From NCBI GenBank assembly GCA_021787655.1, contig JAJYLM010000142.1:1-5536 (forward strand): DNA of 5,536 nucleotides. The letters are read 5' to 3'. Made by a program: the position numbers and the translations under genes. The notes under the pieces are model-generated. The model did not search any database. It had not been told where the DNA came from and saw only the letters and a program-made list of their open reading frames with translations. Positions 1 through 5,536 of this stretch are shown one piece after another (positions within the stretch are counted from its first letter, which is position 1; every line of letters starts with the position of its first letter). This DNA is from a bacterium (GTDB lineage: Bacteria; JAMCPX01).

Positions 1-762
1 CATCTTACCCGGTGGTATAAAACCTACAAAGATAATGGCCTTGTAATCATCGGTGTGCATACGCCGGAATTTCCTTTTGAAAAAAGCACGAGGAATGTTG
101 AAGATGCTATCAAACGATTCGACATACATTACCCTGTTGCTCAGGACAATGAGTATGCAACCTGGAACGCCTATAACAACGAATACTGGCCGGCGGAATA
201 CCTGATCGCTAAGAATGGCGACATCGTGTACGAGCATTTCGGAGAAGGCCATTACGACCGCACCGAGAATGCAATACGGCAATTGCTGGGTATCACGTCC
301 AACTCTGTGAGAGAAAACAGGGTAAACCCGAACACACAGACCGTATCACCTGGCAGCATCGGCAGTCCTGAAATGTATTTCGGCACCTACAGACTCCAGT
401 ACCTCACACCGGACCAGTCCCCTTCTGCCGAAGCCCGTCTGTATGCATTCCCAGGGCATCTTGCATTAAATAACTTTGCTGTTGAAGGCTTATGGAGGTT
501 CGCTCGTGATCATATAACGCTGGTGAAGACAGGCGGCAGGCTAAAGCTCAAGTTTTACTCAGCGAAACTCTACATCGTCGCAGAAAGCAAGCAAGGACCT
601 GTAACGCTCAAGGTCACGGTTGACGGCAGGCAGCAGCCTGACGTTGTCGTAAGCAAGCCGAGGCTTTACACGCTTTTCAATTCAGATGATTCTGCAGAGC
701 ATACCGTTGAAATCGAGGTTCTGGAGACCGGATTCAAGGCTTTTACATTCACCTTCGGATAG
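1..762 (+). CDS. DipZ-type thioredoxin-like protein, 3' part (5' end outside window)
   Basis: The frame is open from base 1 and ends at TAG 760-762, leaving 253 residues of a longer protein. Residues 1-97 match the second half of a TlpA/DipZ-type thioredoxin fold: a GLVIIGVHTPEF strand-turn (13-24), then YPVAQDNEYATWNAY, the cis-proline segment YWPAEYLI (Pro64) and HFGEGHYDRTE. In relatives the CxxC redox pair sits a few codons before this point, so it should lie just left of the window and cannot be confirmed. Residues about 120-253 form the beta-rich C-terminal domain that follows this fold in DipZ proteins, ending in the characteristic AFTFTFG. Known relatives act outside the cytoplasm in thiol-disulfide exchange, some with an N-terminal CcdA-like membrane domain. 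Whether this one has that domain is not visible. The GTG at 55 lies inside the fold and is not a start. It converges with the pirin gene. Confidence 0.9.
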   Translation, partial: HLTRWYKTYKDNGLVIIGVHTPEFPFEKSTRNVEDAIKRFDIHYPVAQDNEYATWNAYNNEYWPAEYLIAKNGDIVYEHFGEGHYDRTENAIRQLLGITSNSVRENRVNPNTQTVSPGSIGSPEMYFGTYRLQYLTPDQSPSAEARLYAFPGHLALNNFAVEGLWRFARDHITLVKTGGRLKLKFYSAKLYIVAESKQGPVTLKVTVDGRQQPDVVVSKPRLYTLFNSDDSAEHTVEIEVLETGFKAFTFTFG

Positions 763-769
763 TCCTTTT

Positions 770-788
770 GGCAACCTCCAGGGTTGCC
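770..788. terminator. GC-rich hairpin between convergent genes, possible terminator or repeat remnant
   Basis: GGCAACC (770-776), a 5-base loop and GGTTGCC (782-788) form a perfect 7-bp stem, 7 bases after the thioredoxin-like gene's stop. On the plus strand it is followed by CCTACGCTTTTCC, which holds only a short T run, so a Rho-independent terminator is plausible but weak. On the minus strand there is no T tract after the stem. The GGGTTGCCCCTACG wording resembles short dispersed intergenic repeats seen in many bacterial genomes. That resemblance is from memory and untested. Confidence 0.45.
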
Positions 789-789
789 C

Positions 790-936
790 CTACGCTTTTC
801 CTCTCTCTTCATTGTCCACAAACCACTGAAATGCACCCTCTTGGGTAAAAGAATATTTAGTATGAATGCCTAATACCCGGTAGAGCGCTACGAATGCTTT
901 GTCTTTTTGTGACGGATGAATGTACCCCTGGAGTAT
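790..936 (-). other. Start-less coding-like open frame overlapping and passing the pirin 3' end
   Basis: On the minus strand, in the -1 frame relative to pirin, 48 codons are open from just after a TGA at 937-939 down to a TAG at 790-792. About 33 of them lie beyond the end of the pirin coding region. There is no ATG, GTG or TTG in the frame, so it cannot be a normal gene. Beyond the pirin stop, 13 of 33 codons begin with G and the translation looks protein-like (for example EGAFQWFVDNEERGKA, ending directly at the repeat-like hairpin). It may be the tail of a decayed gene, a -1 extension of pirin at the AAAAAG run near its end, or chance. I do not recognise the peptide. Confidence 0.25.
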
Positions 937-1805
937 TCATCGAACGCTGTCTTGAGTTCTTGCTGTGTATTCATGACTATTGGTCCATACCAGGCAACAG
1001 GCTCATTGAGAGGCCTTCCTGAAATCAGCAAGAACCTGACGGATTTGCTCTTTGTCGTTATCTGGATACTGTCTCCATCCTCATAGAGGACAACGCTCTC
1101 TTCCCGGATAAGACATTCACGTTTGAAATCGAAATAGTTCGTGCCTTCCACCTCGTAGGCAAACGAATCCTGCCCTTTATCAAAATAACCTTCTCCCCCG
1201 ATGACATAGGCAAAAACAGTATGCCCCGGTTTAACATCATGAATAAACTGCGTTTCTTCAGGCACGGTAATATCGAGGTATGCAGGATCGATGACGATGT
1301 CTCTGACCGGCCCCTGTACTCCATCTGCTGTTCCGCAGATAATCCTGATCGTTGTACCGTCATTGCGCTTTATTTCCGGAATTATATCTTTCTTCACATC
1401 CCGATAACGCGGATCCATCATCTTGTGCTTCGCCGGAAGATTCGCCCACAACTGGAATCCTCCCATGATCCCCTTTGAATCGCCTTTTGGCATTTCCTGA
1501 TGGATAATACCGCTGCCTGCTGTCATCCATTGAACACCACCCGGCAGGATCACACCCTTGTTTCCCATGCTGTCGCCGTGCTCCACCAGTCCGTCAAGCA
1601 TATAGGTAATTGTCTCGATGCCACGGTGAGGATGCCAGGGAAAACCGGGAAGGTACCGATCGGGGTCCGTAGAGCGAAAATCATCCAGCAGCAGGAACGG
1701 GTCGAGCTGCGGTACATGATAATATCCGAATGCCCTTTTCAAGAATACCCCTGCACCCTCGACGGTTGGTTTGCTTTTCAGTATCTTTTTGATACGACGA
1801 ACCAT
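888..1805 (-). CDS. Pirin family protein (bicupin metalloprotein)
   Basis: This complete 305-residue protein has the usual pirin length (about 280-320). The N-terminal cupin carries the signature FPWHPHRGIETITYMLDG (55-72) with metal ligands His58 and His60. The second half of the site, SGIIHQEMP, supplies His102 and Glu104. All four ligands of the pirin Fe/metal centre are therefore present. The second cupin covers roughly 170-260 and ends in SGRPLNEPVAWYGPIVMNT, the conserved pirin C-terminal segment. Family members are cytoplasmic. Some have quercetin 2,3-dioxygenase activity and others act as redox-sensing regulators, so the substrate cannot be named here. The ATG at 1805 is preceded by AGGAGG (minus strand, 1811-1816) at 5 bases, which fixes the start. 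The gene is divergent from the methyltransferase gene and has a plausible promoter of its own. Past its stop, the -1 frame stays open for a further 33 codons. Confidence 0.95.
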   Translation of the reverse strand: MVRRIKKILKSKPTVEGAGVFLKRAFGYYHVPQLDPFLLLDDFRSTDPDRYLPGFPWHPHRGIETITYMLDGLVEHGDSMGNKGVILPGGVQWMTAGSGIIHQEMPKGDSKGIMGGFQLWANLPAKHKMMDPRYRDVKKDIIPEIKRNDGTTIRIICGTADGVQGPVRDIVIDPAYLDITVPEETQFIHDVKPGHTVFAYVIGGEGYFDKGQDSFAYEVEGTNYFDFKRECLIREESVVLYEDGDSIQITTKSKSVRFLLISGRPLNEPVAWYGPIVMNTQQELKTAFDEYSRGTFIRHKKTKHS

Positions 1806-1810
1806 AACGC

Positions 1811-1816
1811 CCTCCT
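1811..1816 (-). promoter_or_regulatory. Ribosome binding site of pirin
   Basis: Read on the minus strand this is a perfect AGGAGG, 5 bases from the ATG at 1803-1805. It confirms the pirin start. Confidence 0.85.
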
Positions 1817-1825
1817 GTACTCTTC

Positions 1826-1853
1826 ATCGTATGAATAGCATATCCCAGGTCAA
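1826..1853 (-). promoter_or_regulatory. Putative sigma70-type promoter of pirin
   Basis: On the minus strand TTGACC (1848-1853) and TACGAT (1826-1831) are separated by 16 bases, matching the -35 consensus at 5 of 6 and the -10 consensus at 4 of 6 positions. The -10 lies about 20 bases upstream of the start codon, giving a very short leader that still contains the AGGAGG. This is prediction by eye only. Confidence 0.4.
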
Positions 1854-1901
1854 CAATACATACTTTTAATAATCGTGGTTATAGTTTTTTTTGCACATTT
1901 C

Positions 1902-1910
1902 TGATACGAT
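1902..1910 (+). promoter_or_regulatory. Putative extended -10 promoter of the membrane methyltransferase
   Basis: TGATACGAT has the TGn extension followed by TACGAT, the same -10 hexamer as predicted for the divergent pirin gene. No good -35 is seen at the right distance, where the sequence is TAGTTT within a T-rich run. Extended -10 promoters tolerate that. The position is about 26 bases upstream of the ATG at 1936. Confidence 0.3.
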
Positions 1911-1922
1911 ACTTCGCAGACT

Positions 1923-1928
1923 GGAGGG
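1923..1928 (+). promoter_or_regulatory. Ribosome binding site deciding the methyltransferase start
   Basis: GGAGGG lies 7 bases before the ATG at 1936. It makes that ATG the likely start rather than the in-frame TTG at 1891, whose upstream sequence is only a T run and which would put the Shine-Dalgarno site inside the coding region. Confidence 0.8.
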
Positions 1929-1935
1929 AATTTAC

Positions 1936-2502
1936 ATGTTATTTATTCTCATTACTGCACTGTGCTGGTGTGTTTTTTACGGCTACTGGCTCTTGAAGGC
2001 ACGGAATACTAAAGATAATATTTATATTCAGGGCATCGCAGACATTGTTATCGCACGTATCTGGCTCATTACCGTTTTTGCACTCCTGTATTTTCCCCAG
2101 CTCTCCAAAGGATGGCTTGGTATGAGAATCCTGCCGCAGACTACGGTTCTTGGCATTGCAGCTGATGTTGTCTGCGCCTCGGGGGTTGCGCTTTCTGTAT
2201 GGGCGCGCTCGATATTAGGCAGTAACTGGAGCGGTGCTGTTACCATCAAAAAGGATCACGAGATTATCATGCGCGGGCCTTACCGGCTTGTCCGGCATCC
2301 TATTTATACAGGATACCTGACCGCCACCCTCGGGTCTGCATTAGCAGTTGGTGAAATGCGCGGCGCCATCGCACTCCTCATGATCTTCGTCGGTATCCTG
2401 AGAAAACTCAGCATCGAAGAAAGGCTGCTCAGTAATCATTTTCCGGACACCTACCCCGACTACAGGAAGCACACCAAGAAACTGATCCCCTTCGTGATGT
2501 AA
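1936..2502 (+). CDS. Isoprenylcysteine carboxyl methyltransferase (ICMT)-like membrane methyltransferase
   Basis: From the ATG at 1936 the product is 188 residues. Hydrophobic segments near 1-20, 36-54 and 68-91, and a longer one at about 127-157 that may be a hairpin, indicate an integral inner-membrane protein. The two diagnostic motifs of the ICMT/phospholipid methyltransferase superfamily are present: GPYRLVRHPIYTGY (114-127) and the C-terminal EERLL (161-165) followed by the YPDYRKHTKKLIPF segment. In characterised relatives these regions bind S-adenosylmethionine and the head of a lipid-like substrate. Bacteria lack classical prenylated CaaX proteins, so the substrate of such small bacterial members is usually unknown and cannot be inferred here. 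The gene is monocistronic by layout: it is divergent from pirin upstream and convergent with the SDR gene only 8 bp downstream. Confidence 0.88.
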   Translation: MLFILITALCWCVFYGYWLLKARNTKDNIYIQGIADIVIARIWLITVFALLYFPQLSKGWLGMRILPQTTVLGIAADVVCASGVALSVWARSILGSNWSGAVTIKKDHEIIMRGPYRLVRHPIYTGYLTATLGSALAVGEMRGAIALLMIFVGILRKLSIEERLLSNHFPDTYPDYRKHTKKLIPFVM

Positions 2503-2514
2503 GAACCTTCTTAC
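2499..2514. repeat. Inverted repeat spanning both stop codons of a convergent gene pair
   Basis: GTAAGAA (2499-2505), CC and TTCTTAC (2508-2514) form a perfect 7-bp inverted repeat. The TAA of the methyltransferase (2500-2502) and the TAA of the SDR gene on the other strand (2511-2513) sit in its two arms. It is AT-rich with no T tract beyond it, so a strong terminator is unlikely. Part of the symmetry follows simply from two TAA codons facing each other. Confidence 0.5.
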
Positions 2515-3329
2515 AGTGCCCAGCCGGAAGATTCACCTGCCCTTTGAGCGGCCTGAACTGCAGGCAGTGATGTGTCCCACTTCGAAGCATCGATACGCCG
2601 GCCGGTGAACGAATCAGCTTCCCCGGATATCAGCCATAGCAGCGGCGGGACCATAATCCCGGGATCGAGGAGCTTGAGGCGTATTTCATCGGGTACGCCG
2701 TCTGGTATCATCCCGGTATTGGAAGCACCGCCCGGCAGCAGGGCATTCACCGTTATTCCGGTCCCTTCGAGGTCCTGCGACCAGATGATGGTTTCAGATT
2801 CAAGGGCGGCCTTTGAAGGTCCGTAGGGAGAAAACCCCTTCCTGCGCATGGTTTCGTGGTTCATGGAGATATTGATAATGCGCCCCCATTTATTTGACAG
2901 CATATGCGGTATCACCGACCGTGCCATAAAAAAAGGCCCGTTGACATTGGTACCGATGATCGTGCGCCATGTTTCCGGTTCTACCTCCCAAAACTTCGTA
3001 GGTTTGGTCATAAAGTTCTGGCTCACATACTTCATGCCGCGGCCTGCGTTATTGACGAGTATATCTATCCTGCCGAATGCAGAAATCGCAAAATCAACGA
3101 CTGCCGTGCAGTCCTTTTCCTCGGTCACGTCAGCTTTCACCGGTTTTATACGCTCATCTCCCGCCTTGTCGTTTGCGTCCTGAGAGACCTTAGCAATTTC
3201 TTTATCCTCGCGAGCTGCCGTGATGATAACGTGAATTCCTGCCTGAGCCAGTCCCAGTGCCATGGCACGGCCAAGCCCCCTGCCCCCTCCGGTTACCAGT
3301 GCGACTTTGGAATCATTTATTATAGTCAT
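2511..3329 (-). CDS. Short-chain dehydrogenase/reductase (SDR family oxidoreductase)
   Basis: The product is 272 residues from the ATG at 3329, which has AGAGGA 9 bases upstream; an upstream in-frame start at 3371 has no such site. It is a classical SDR with a Rossmann fold: cofactor loop TGGGRGLG (13-20), ADVT (67-70), NNAG (93-96), the helix-4 Asn128 in GTNVNGPFF, then YGPSK with Tyr169 and Lys173, and a LLPGG segment after the active site. Arg17 and Arg40, with no acidic residue at the end of beta strand 2, suggest NADP(H) preference (inference). The position 13 residues before the catalytic Tyr, normally Ser, is Met156; Ser155 is next to it. The C-terminal stretch LLWLISGEADSFTGRRIDASKWD resembles a subgroup that I recall with YGPSKAALE and PPLLWL motifs. 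The substrate is unknown. The gene may be co-transcribed with the barrel gene upstream, as no clear promoter is seen between them. Confidence 0.93.
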   Translation of the reverse strand: MTIINDSKVALVTGGGRGLGRAMALGLAQAGIHVIITAAREDKEIAKVSQDANDKAGDERIKPVKADVTEEKDCTAVVDFAISAFGRIDILVNNAGRGMKYVSQNFMTKPTKFWEVEPETWRTIIGTNVNGPFFMARSVIPHMLSNKWGRIINISMNHETMRRKGFSPYGPSKAALESETIIWSQDLEGTGITVNALLPGGASNTGMIPDGVPDEIRLKLLDPGIMVPPLLWLISGEADSFTGRRIDASKWDTSLPAVQAAQRAGESSGWAL

Positions 3330-3338
3330 AAACTTTTG

Positions 3339-3344
3339 TCCTCT
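3339..3344 (-). promoter_or_regulatory. Ribosome binding site deciding the SDR start
   Basis: AGAGGA on the minus strand lies 9 bases from the ATG at 3327-3329. This supports the shorter 272-residue protein, whose N-terminus then begins a few residues before the first beta strand, as usual for SDRs. Confidence 0.65.
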
Positions 3345-3348
3345 TTCT

Positions 3349-3555
3349 TTAAATAATAATACCGATTGCATTCAGGATTCCTTGCTCTATCTCCTGCATA
3401 TGCAAGGTGCTTATCGTTCCGGCAAACGGGCCACGGATAAGGAATGCCTTGTCCAGAGTGGATATTTGTTCGCTTTGAGCTACTGATGTTGCTTTTAGCC
3501 CTCCTTCACCTGCCGGTAATTCAACGTCCGTAGGAGCCGGCTCTTTCTGTTCCAG
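3349..3555 (-). other. 68-codon coding-like frame in frame after the barrel gene's amber stop
   Basis: Directly after the barrel gene's TAG (3556-3558), the same frame stays open for 68 codons to a TAA at 3349-3351, some 19 bases before the SDR start codon. The translation is protein-like: it begins LEQKEPAPTDVELPAGEG, a Pro/Glu-rich stretch, followed by a more hydrophobic part ending AIGIII. About 25 of 68 codons start with G, a bias typical of real coding sequence. No ATG or GTG occurs before the ATG at codon 53, and no Shine-Dalgarno site precedes the first codon (CTG). It could be a readthrough extension, the tail of a gene that has lost its start, or chance. I recognise no domain. The rest of the 3330-3555 gap holds only the SDR ribosome binding site. 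Confidence 0.35.
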
Positions 3556-4305
3556 CTAAAATGAGAACCCGAATCCTATGGTCAGCCTCTGTCCGTCAAC
3601 GTTGAGGTTACCGAGGTATCCTAAATCCAGGGTAAGGGGCTCGACGAAATACTGCCGGATTATGCCGAAAGAAAACTGAAGATTGATACCTAATCTGCTG
3701 GTTGCCGTGGGGACTTTGAGGGGAACATAGAATCCCGCTGCTGCCTCGGGAGCCACGATAACGTCATGCCCGCTGACGCTCTGCTGCAATGCACTGATAC
3801 GCACAAAGGTTATATACGTACCGATCCCGAGTTCGACATACGGCACGGTCCATCGCCACAGAGGATAACTGTACCTTGCACCAACGGTTATTATATGCGT
3901 TGTAAGATCGAAATTCGCACTGACGCTGCTGCCAGCAACAGACTCTGAAGGCGTGTATTCCGAGTATGCATAATCGGTGAACACATCGACGTTCTTATAG
4001 ACCGTGTATGCACCTTCGATGTACATTGCATTCATCCAATTGACAGAGTTTATATACCGCCATCCGGGGTCAGCGATCTTGGTACTGAAATAACCTGTAT
4101 TGATTTTCACGCCGAACGGTTTACGGATGGATATCTGCGGGACGCTTGGTGTCTCTGCAGCAACGGGTTTACGAACGGACGTTGGCGTCATGCCTTGTGC
4201 CTTCGTTTCAATATTCTCTGCGACGGCATTTGCGGGTATGAAACACCATGTCAGCCCGCATACTGTTCCTGCAGCCACCATTGTCAATAAATATCTTTTT
4301 ATCAT
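3556..4305 (-). CDS. Predicted outer-membrane beta-barrel protein
   Basis: This 249-residue protein begins with a typical Sec signal peptide: basic MIKR, a hydrophobic core and a likely cleavage after AVA (27-29). A Pro-rich linker (about 30-65) carries two similar motifs, SVRKP and SIRKP. From about 65 onward come roughly eight to nine alternating, amphipathic beta strands rich in Tyr and Gly, such as VDVFTDYAYSEY (107-118), HIITVGARYSY (137-147) and PYVELGIGTYITF (155-167). The last strand RLTIGFGFSF ends in Phe, the usual C-terminal signal recognised by the BAM machinery. Size and strand number suggest a small 8-stranded OmpW/OmpX-like barrel, but no family signature is recognised, so the function is unknown. 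The start ATG (4303-4305) follows the propeller gene's stop by 6 bp, with AGG 9 bases upstream overlapping that region. This indicates translational coupling. The stop is TAG, followed by an in-frame coding-like tail. Confidence 0.82.
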   Translation of the reverse strand: MIKRYLLTMVAAGTVCGLTWCFIPANAVAENIETKAQGMTPTSVRKPVAAETPSVPQISIRKPFGVKINTGYFSTKIADPGWRYINSVNWMNAMYIEGAYTVYKNVDVFTDYAYSEYTPSESVAGSSVSANFDLTTHIITVGARYSYPLWRWTVPYVELGIGTYITFVRISALQQSVSGHDVIVAPEAAAGFYVPLKVPTATSRLGINLQFSFGIIRQYFVEPLTLDLGYLGNLNVDGQRLTIGFGFSF

Positions 4306-4311
4306 ATACCG

Positions 4312-5536
4312 TTACCTGTCAAACAGCTTATAGACATTGAACCCGCTCACGAACCTCATGGTAAATGAATTTATATCGAGCAGCGTTATGAATCCCAGCG
4401 GTTGATCGTGCGAAATATAAACTGTATTGCCGCTGGTGCCCATGGTGTCCGGCATCGAGGAAAGCATGAGAAACCCCGATACGCCGGTTGTCAAATCATA
4501 ATAGACAAGCTCATTTTGGCTGTTCAGTGTCATCAACAACAGGTCATCGCCTGCCTGATTACTGGTGAACAGGACCGACGAAGGCGTTTCTTTGACGTAA
4601 AAAGGATTTACATCCTGGGTGTCCACATCGATAATGGACACAGGATATGCGGCATTGGGCAGATTGGATGTACTGTGGAGAATGATCGCCGTTGAAGGCT
4701 GATCCGGCTCGAATTGAATGGACTGCACCGGCGCGATAAGTCCCCCGTACACGGTCGTCGAGGTAATACCGTTTCTGATTTTGAGGTATGTTATGGACTC
4801 CGAACTGTTCGAGGGCGCATAGAGAAGTGCCGAGTACGTTGTGTCCGTCACCGAACACGTACCACCGGTGCATGAGAATGATGTGGCTGCGGCACTGACC
4901 GGCGTTGTCAGCGAGACAGGCACCTCCGATATAGTCATGAGGCTGTGGTCGAAACTCAGTATACTGGCGCTGTCGGACCCCTGATCGACGATCAACCCTA
5001 TGTTCCCGTCAGGATATATGCTGATGCCTGTGGGTTGATTCTCGGTAAAGACATTCATAATCGACGGCACAAGAAGATTGACTGCATAAACCGTATTCTG
5101 TGCGAATGATCGTATGAGTGCAATGTCTCCCTGCGGTGTAATGACAACCTGGTCTGGTACGACGATAACCGACGGGTCGGGCCAAAGTTCTATGTAATGG
5201 CTGTTGAACGGTGATGCCGTCGGTACGACGAAACACCGGTTATTTGAGATTACGATGAACTTGTCTCCTGATGGCGTGAAAACGACTTGCTGCGGAGCAC
5301 CGCCGCCAATACTTAACGTCGTGGTATCGTCGGTTGTTGTCGTTAGATTGACGACAGAATAGGTATTGAATACCAGGATACCGTTAAAATTGGCCTCTTC
5401 ACCGGGGATATAATTGTGATAGACGACAGCATGCGTTCCGTCAGGCGCAATGACCATGTCGTTCAGATTATCTGCTATTGTTTTCTTTACAACCACGCTG
5501 CCTATCAGGTAGACGGTGTCCTCTGAAGGATTCAAC
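4312..5536 (-). CDS. Beta-propeller (WD40/YVTN-like) repeat protein, 3' part (5' end outside window)
   Basis: The frame is open to the right edge, giving at least 407 residues. The TTG near the edge (5533-5535) need not be the true start. The sequence is a run of degenerate blades marked by a V-x-hydrophobic-x-P-x-G motif: MVIAPDG (about 27), VVFTPSG (84), VVITPQG (130), ISIYPDG (171), LLYAPSN (237), IQFEPDQ (273) and VLFTSNQ (321), roughly 37-65 residues apart, followed by strands such as TVYISHDQPLGFITLLDI. That fits a YVTN/lactonase-like or WD40-like propeller of about seven to eight blades. The many Thr, Ser and Asn residues and the CTGGTC cysteine pair (222 and 227) suggest an extracytoplasmic protein, though the signal peptide would be outside the window. 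No catalytic motif is recognised. It probably acts as a binding or scaffold protein, in one operon with the beta-barrel gene 6 bp downstream. Confidence 0.8.
   Translation of the reverse strand, partial: LNPSEDTVYLIGSVVVKKTIADNLNDMVIAPDGTHAVVYHNYIPGEEANFNGILVFNTYSVVNLTTTTDDTTTLSIGGGAPQQVVFTPSGDKFIVISNNRCFVVPTASPFNSHYIELWPDPSVIVVPDQVVITPQGDIALIRSFAQNTVYAVNLLVPSIMNVFTENQPTGISIYPDGNIGLIVDQGSDSASILSFDHSLMTISEVPVSLTTPVSAAATSFSCTGGTCSVTDTTYSALLYAPSNSSESITYLKIRNGITSTTVYGGLIAPVQSIQFEPDQPSTAIILHSTSNLPNAAYPVSIIDVDTQDVNPFYVKETPSSVLFTSNQAGDDLLLMTLNSQNELVYYDLTTGVSGFLMLSSMPDTMGTSGNTVYISHDQPLGFITLLDINSFTMRFVSGFNVYKLFDR

Noticed and set aside
1221..1838. Plus-strand open frames opposite pirin
   Set aside because: They are antisense to a complete pirin with all signature residues, and no ribosome binding sites or domain patterns support them.
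1891..1935. Longer N-terminus of the membrane methyltransferase from TTG at 1891
   Set aside because: The strong GGAGGG at 1923-1928 with ideal spacing supports ATG 1936, and the added 15 residues would precede the first membrane span without family support.
2848..3356. Long plus-strand open frames opposite the SDR gene
   Set aside because: They are antisense shadows of a clearly recognisable SDR and their translations look like no known protein.
3395..3404. Palindrome TGCATATGCA as an operator for the SDR gene
   Set aside because: A single 10-bp AT-rich palindrome is expected by chance; it lies 66 or more bases from the SDR start and no promoter was found next to it.
3534..3543. Palindrome GAGCCGGCTC downstream of the barrel gene as a terminator or REP element
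   Set aside because: It is a loop-less 10-bp palindrome with no following T tract on the minus strand, and it lies within the coding-like tail.
1..5536. CRISPR array, tRNA, rRNA or insertion sequence
   Set aside because: No regularly spaced repeats, cloverleaf-like sequence, rRNA-like sequence, transposase or terminal inverted repeats were seen by eye on either strand.

Overview
The window (5,536 bp) looks like a bacterial chromosome segment from a Gram-negative organism. Two things point to an outer membrane: a protein with a Sec signal peptide and a beta-barrel-like body ending in Phe, and the secreted-type beta-propeller gene beside it. Base composition is roughly balanced, and Shine-Dalgarno sites of the GGAGG type precede two of the genes. 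Nothing seen fixes the phylum; a Desulfobacterota- or Nitrospirota-like bacterium is a guess from overall style.

Layout, left to right. (1) 1-762, plus strand: 3' part of a DipZ-type thioredoxin-fold protein with its C-terminal beta domain; the CxxC lies outside the window. (2) 763-887: convergent spacer with a GC-rich hairpin that resembles a dispersed repeat. (3) 888-1805, minus strand: a complete pirin with all four metal ligands. (4) 1806-1935: a divergent promoter region. (5) 1936-2502, plus strand: a small multi-membrane-span methyltransferase of the isoprenylcysteine carboxyl methyltransferase type. (6) 2511-3329, minus strand: a short-chain dehydrogenase/reductase (SDR), meeting the previous gene stop-to-stop across 8 bp. 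(7) 3330-3555: no classical gene, but it carries a coding-like open frame of 68 codons, in frame with the barrel gene just beyond its amber stop. (8) 3556-4305, minus strand: outer-membrane beta-barrel protein. (9) 4312-5536, minus strand: beta-propeller protein running off the right edge, 6 bp from the barrel gene and almost certainly in the same operon.

The genes do not form one obvious pathway. Thioredoxin-like protein, pirin, membrane methyltransferase and SDR are common housekeeping or accessory functions. The best candidate for something undescribed is the propeller-barrel pair with its in-frame post-stop tail. Two coding-like tails beyond annotated stops (behind the barrel and behind the pirin) deserve a check for decayed genes, readthrough or frameshifting.
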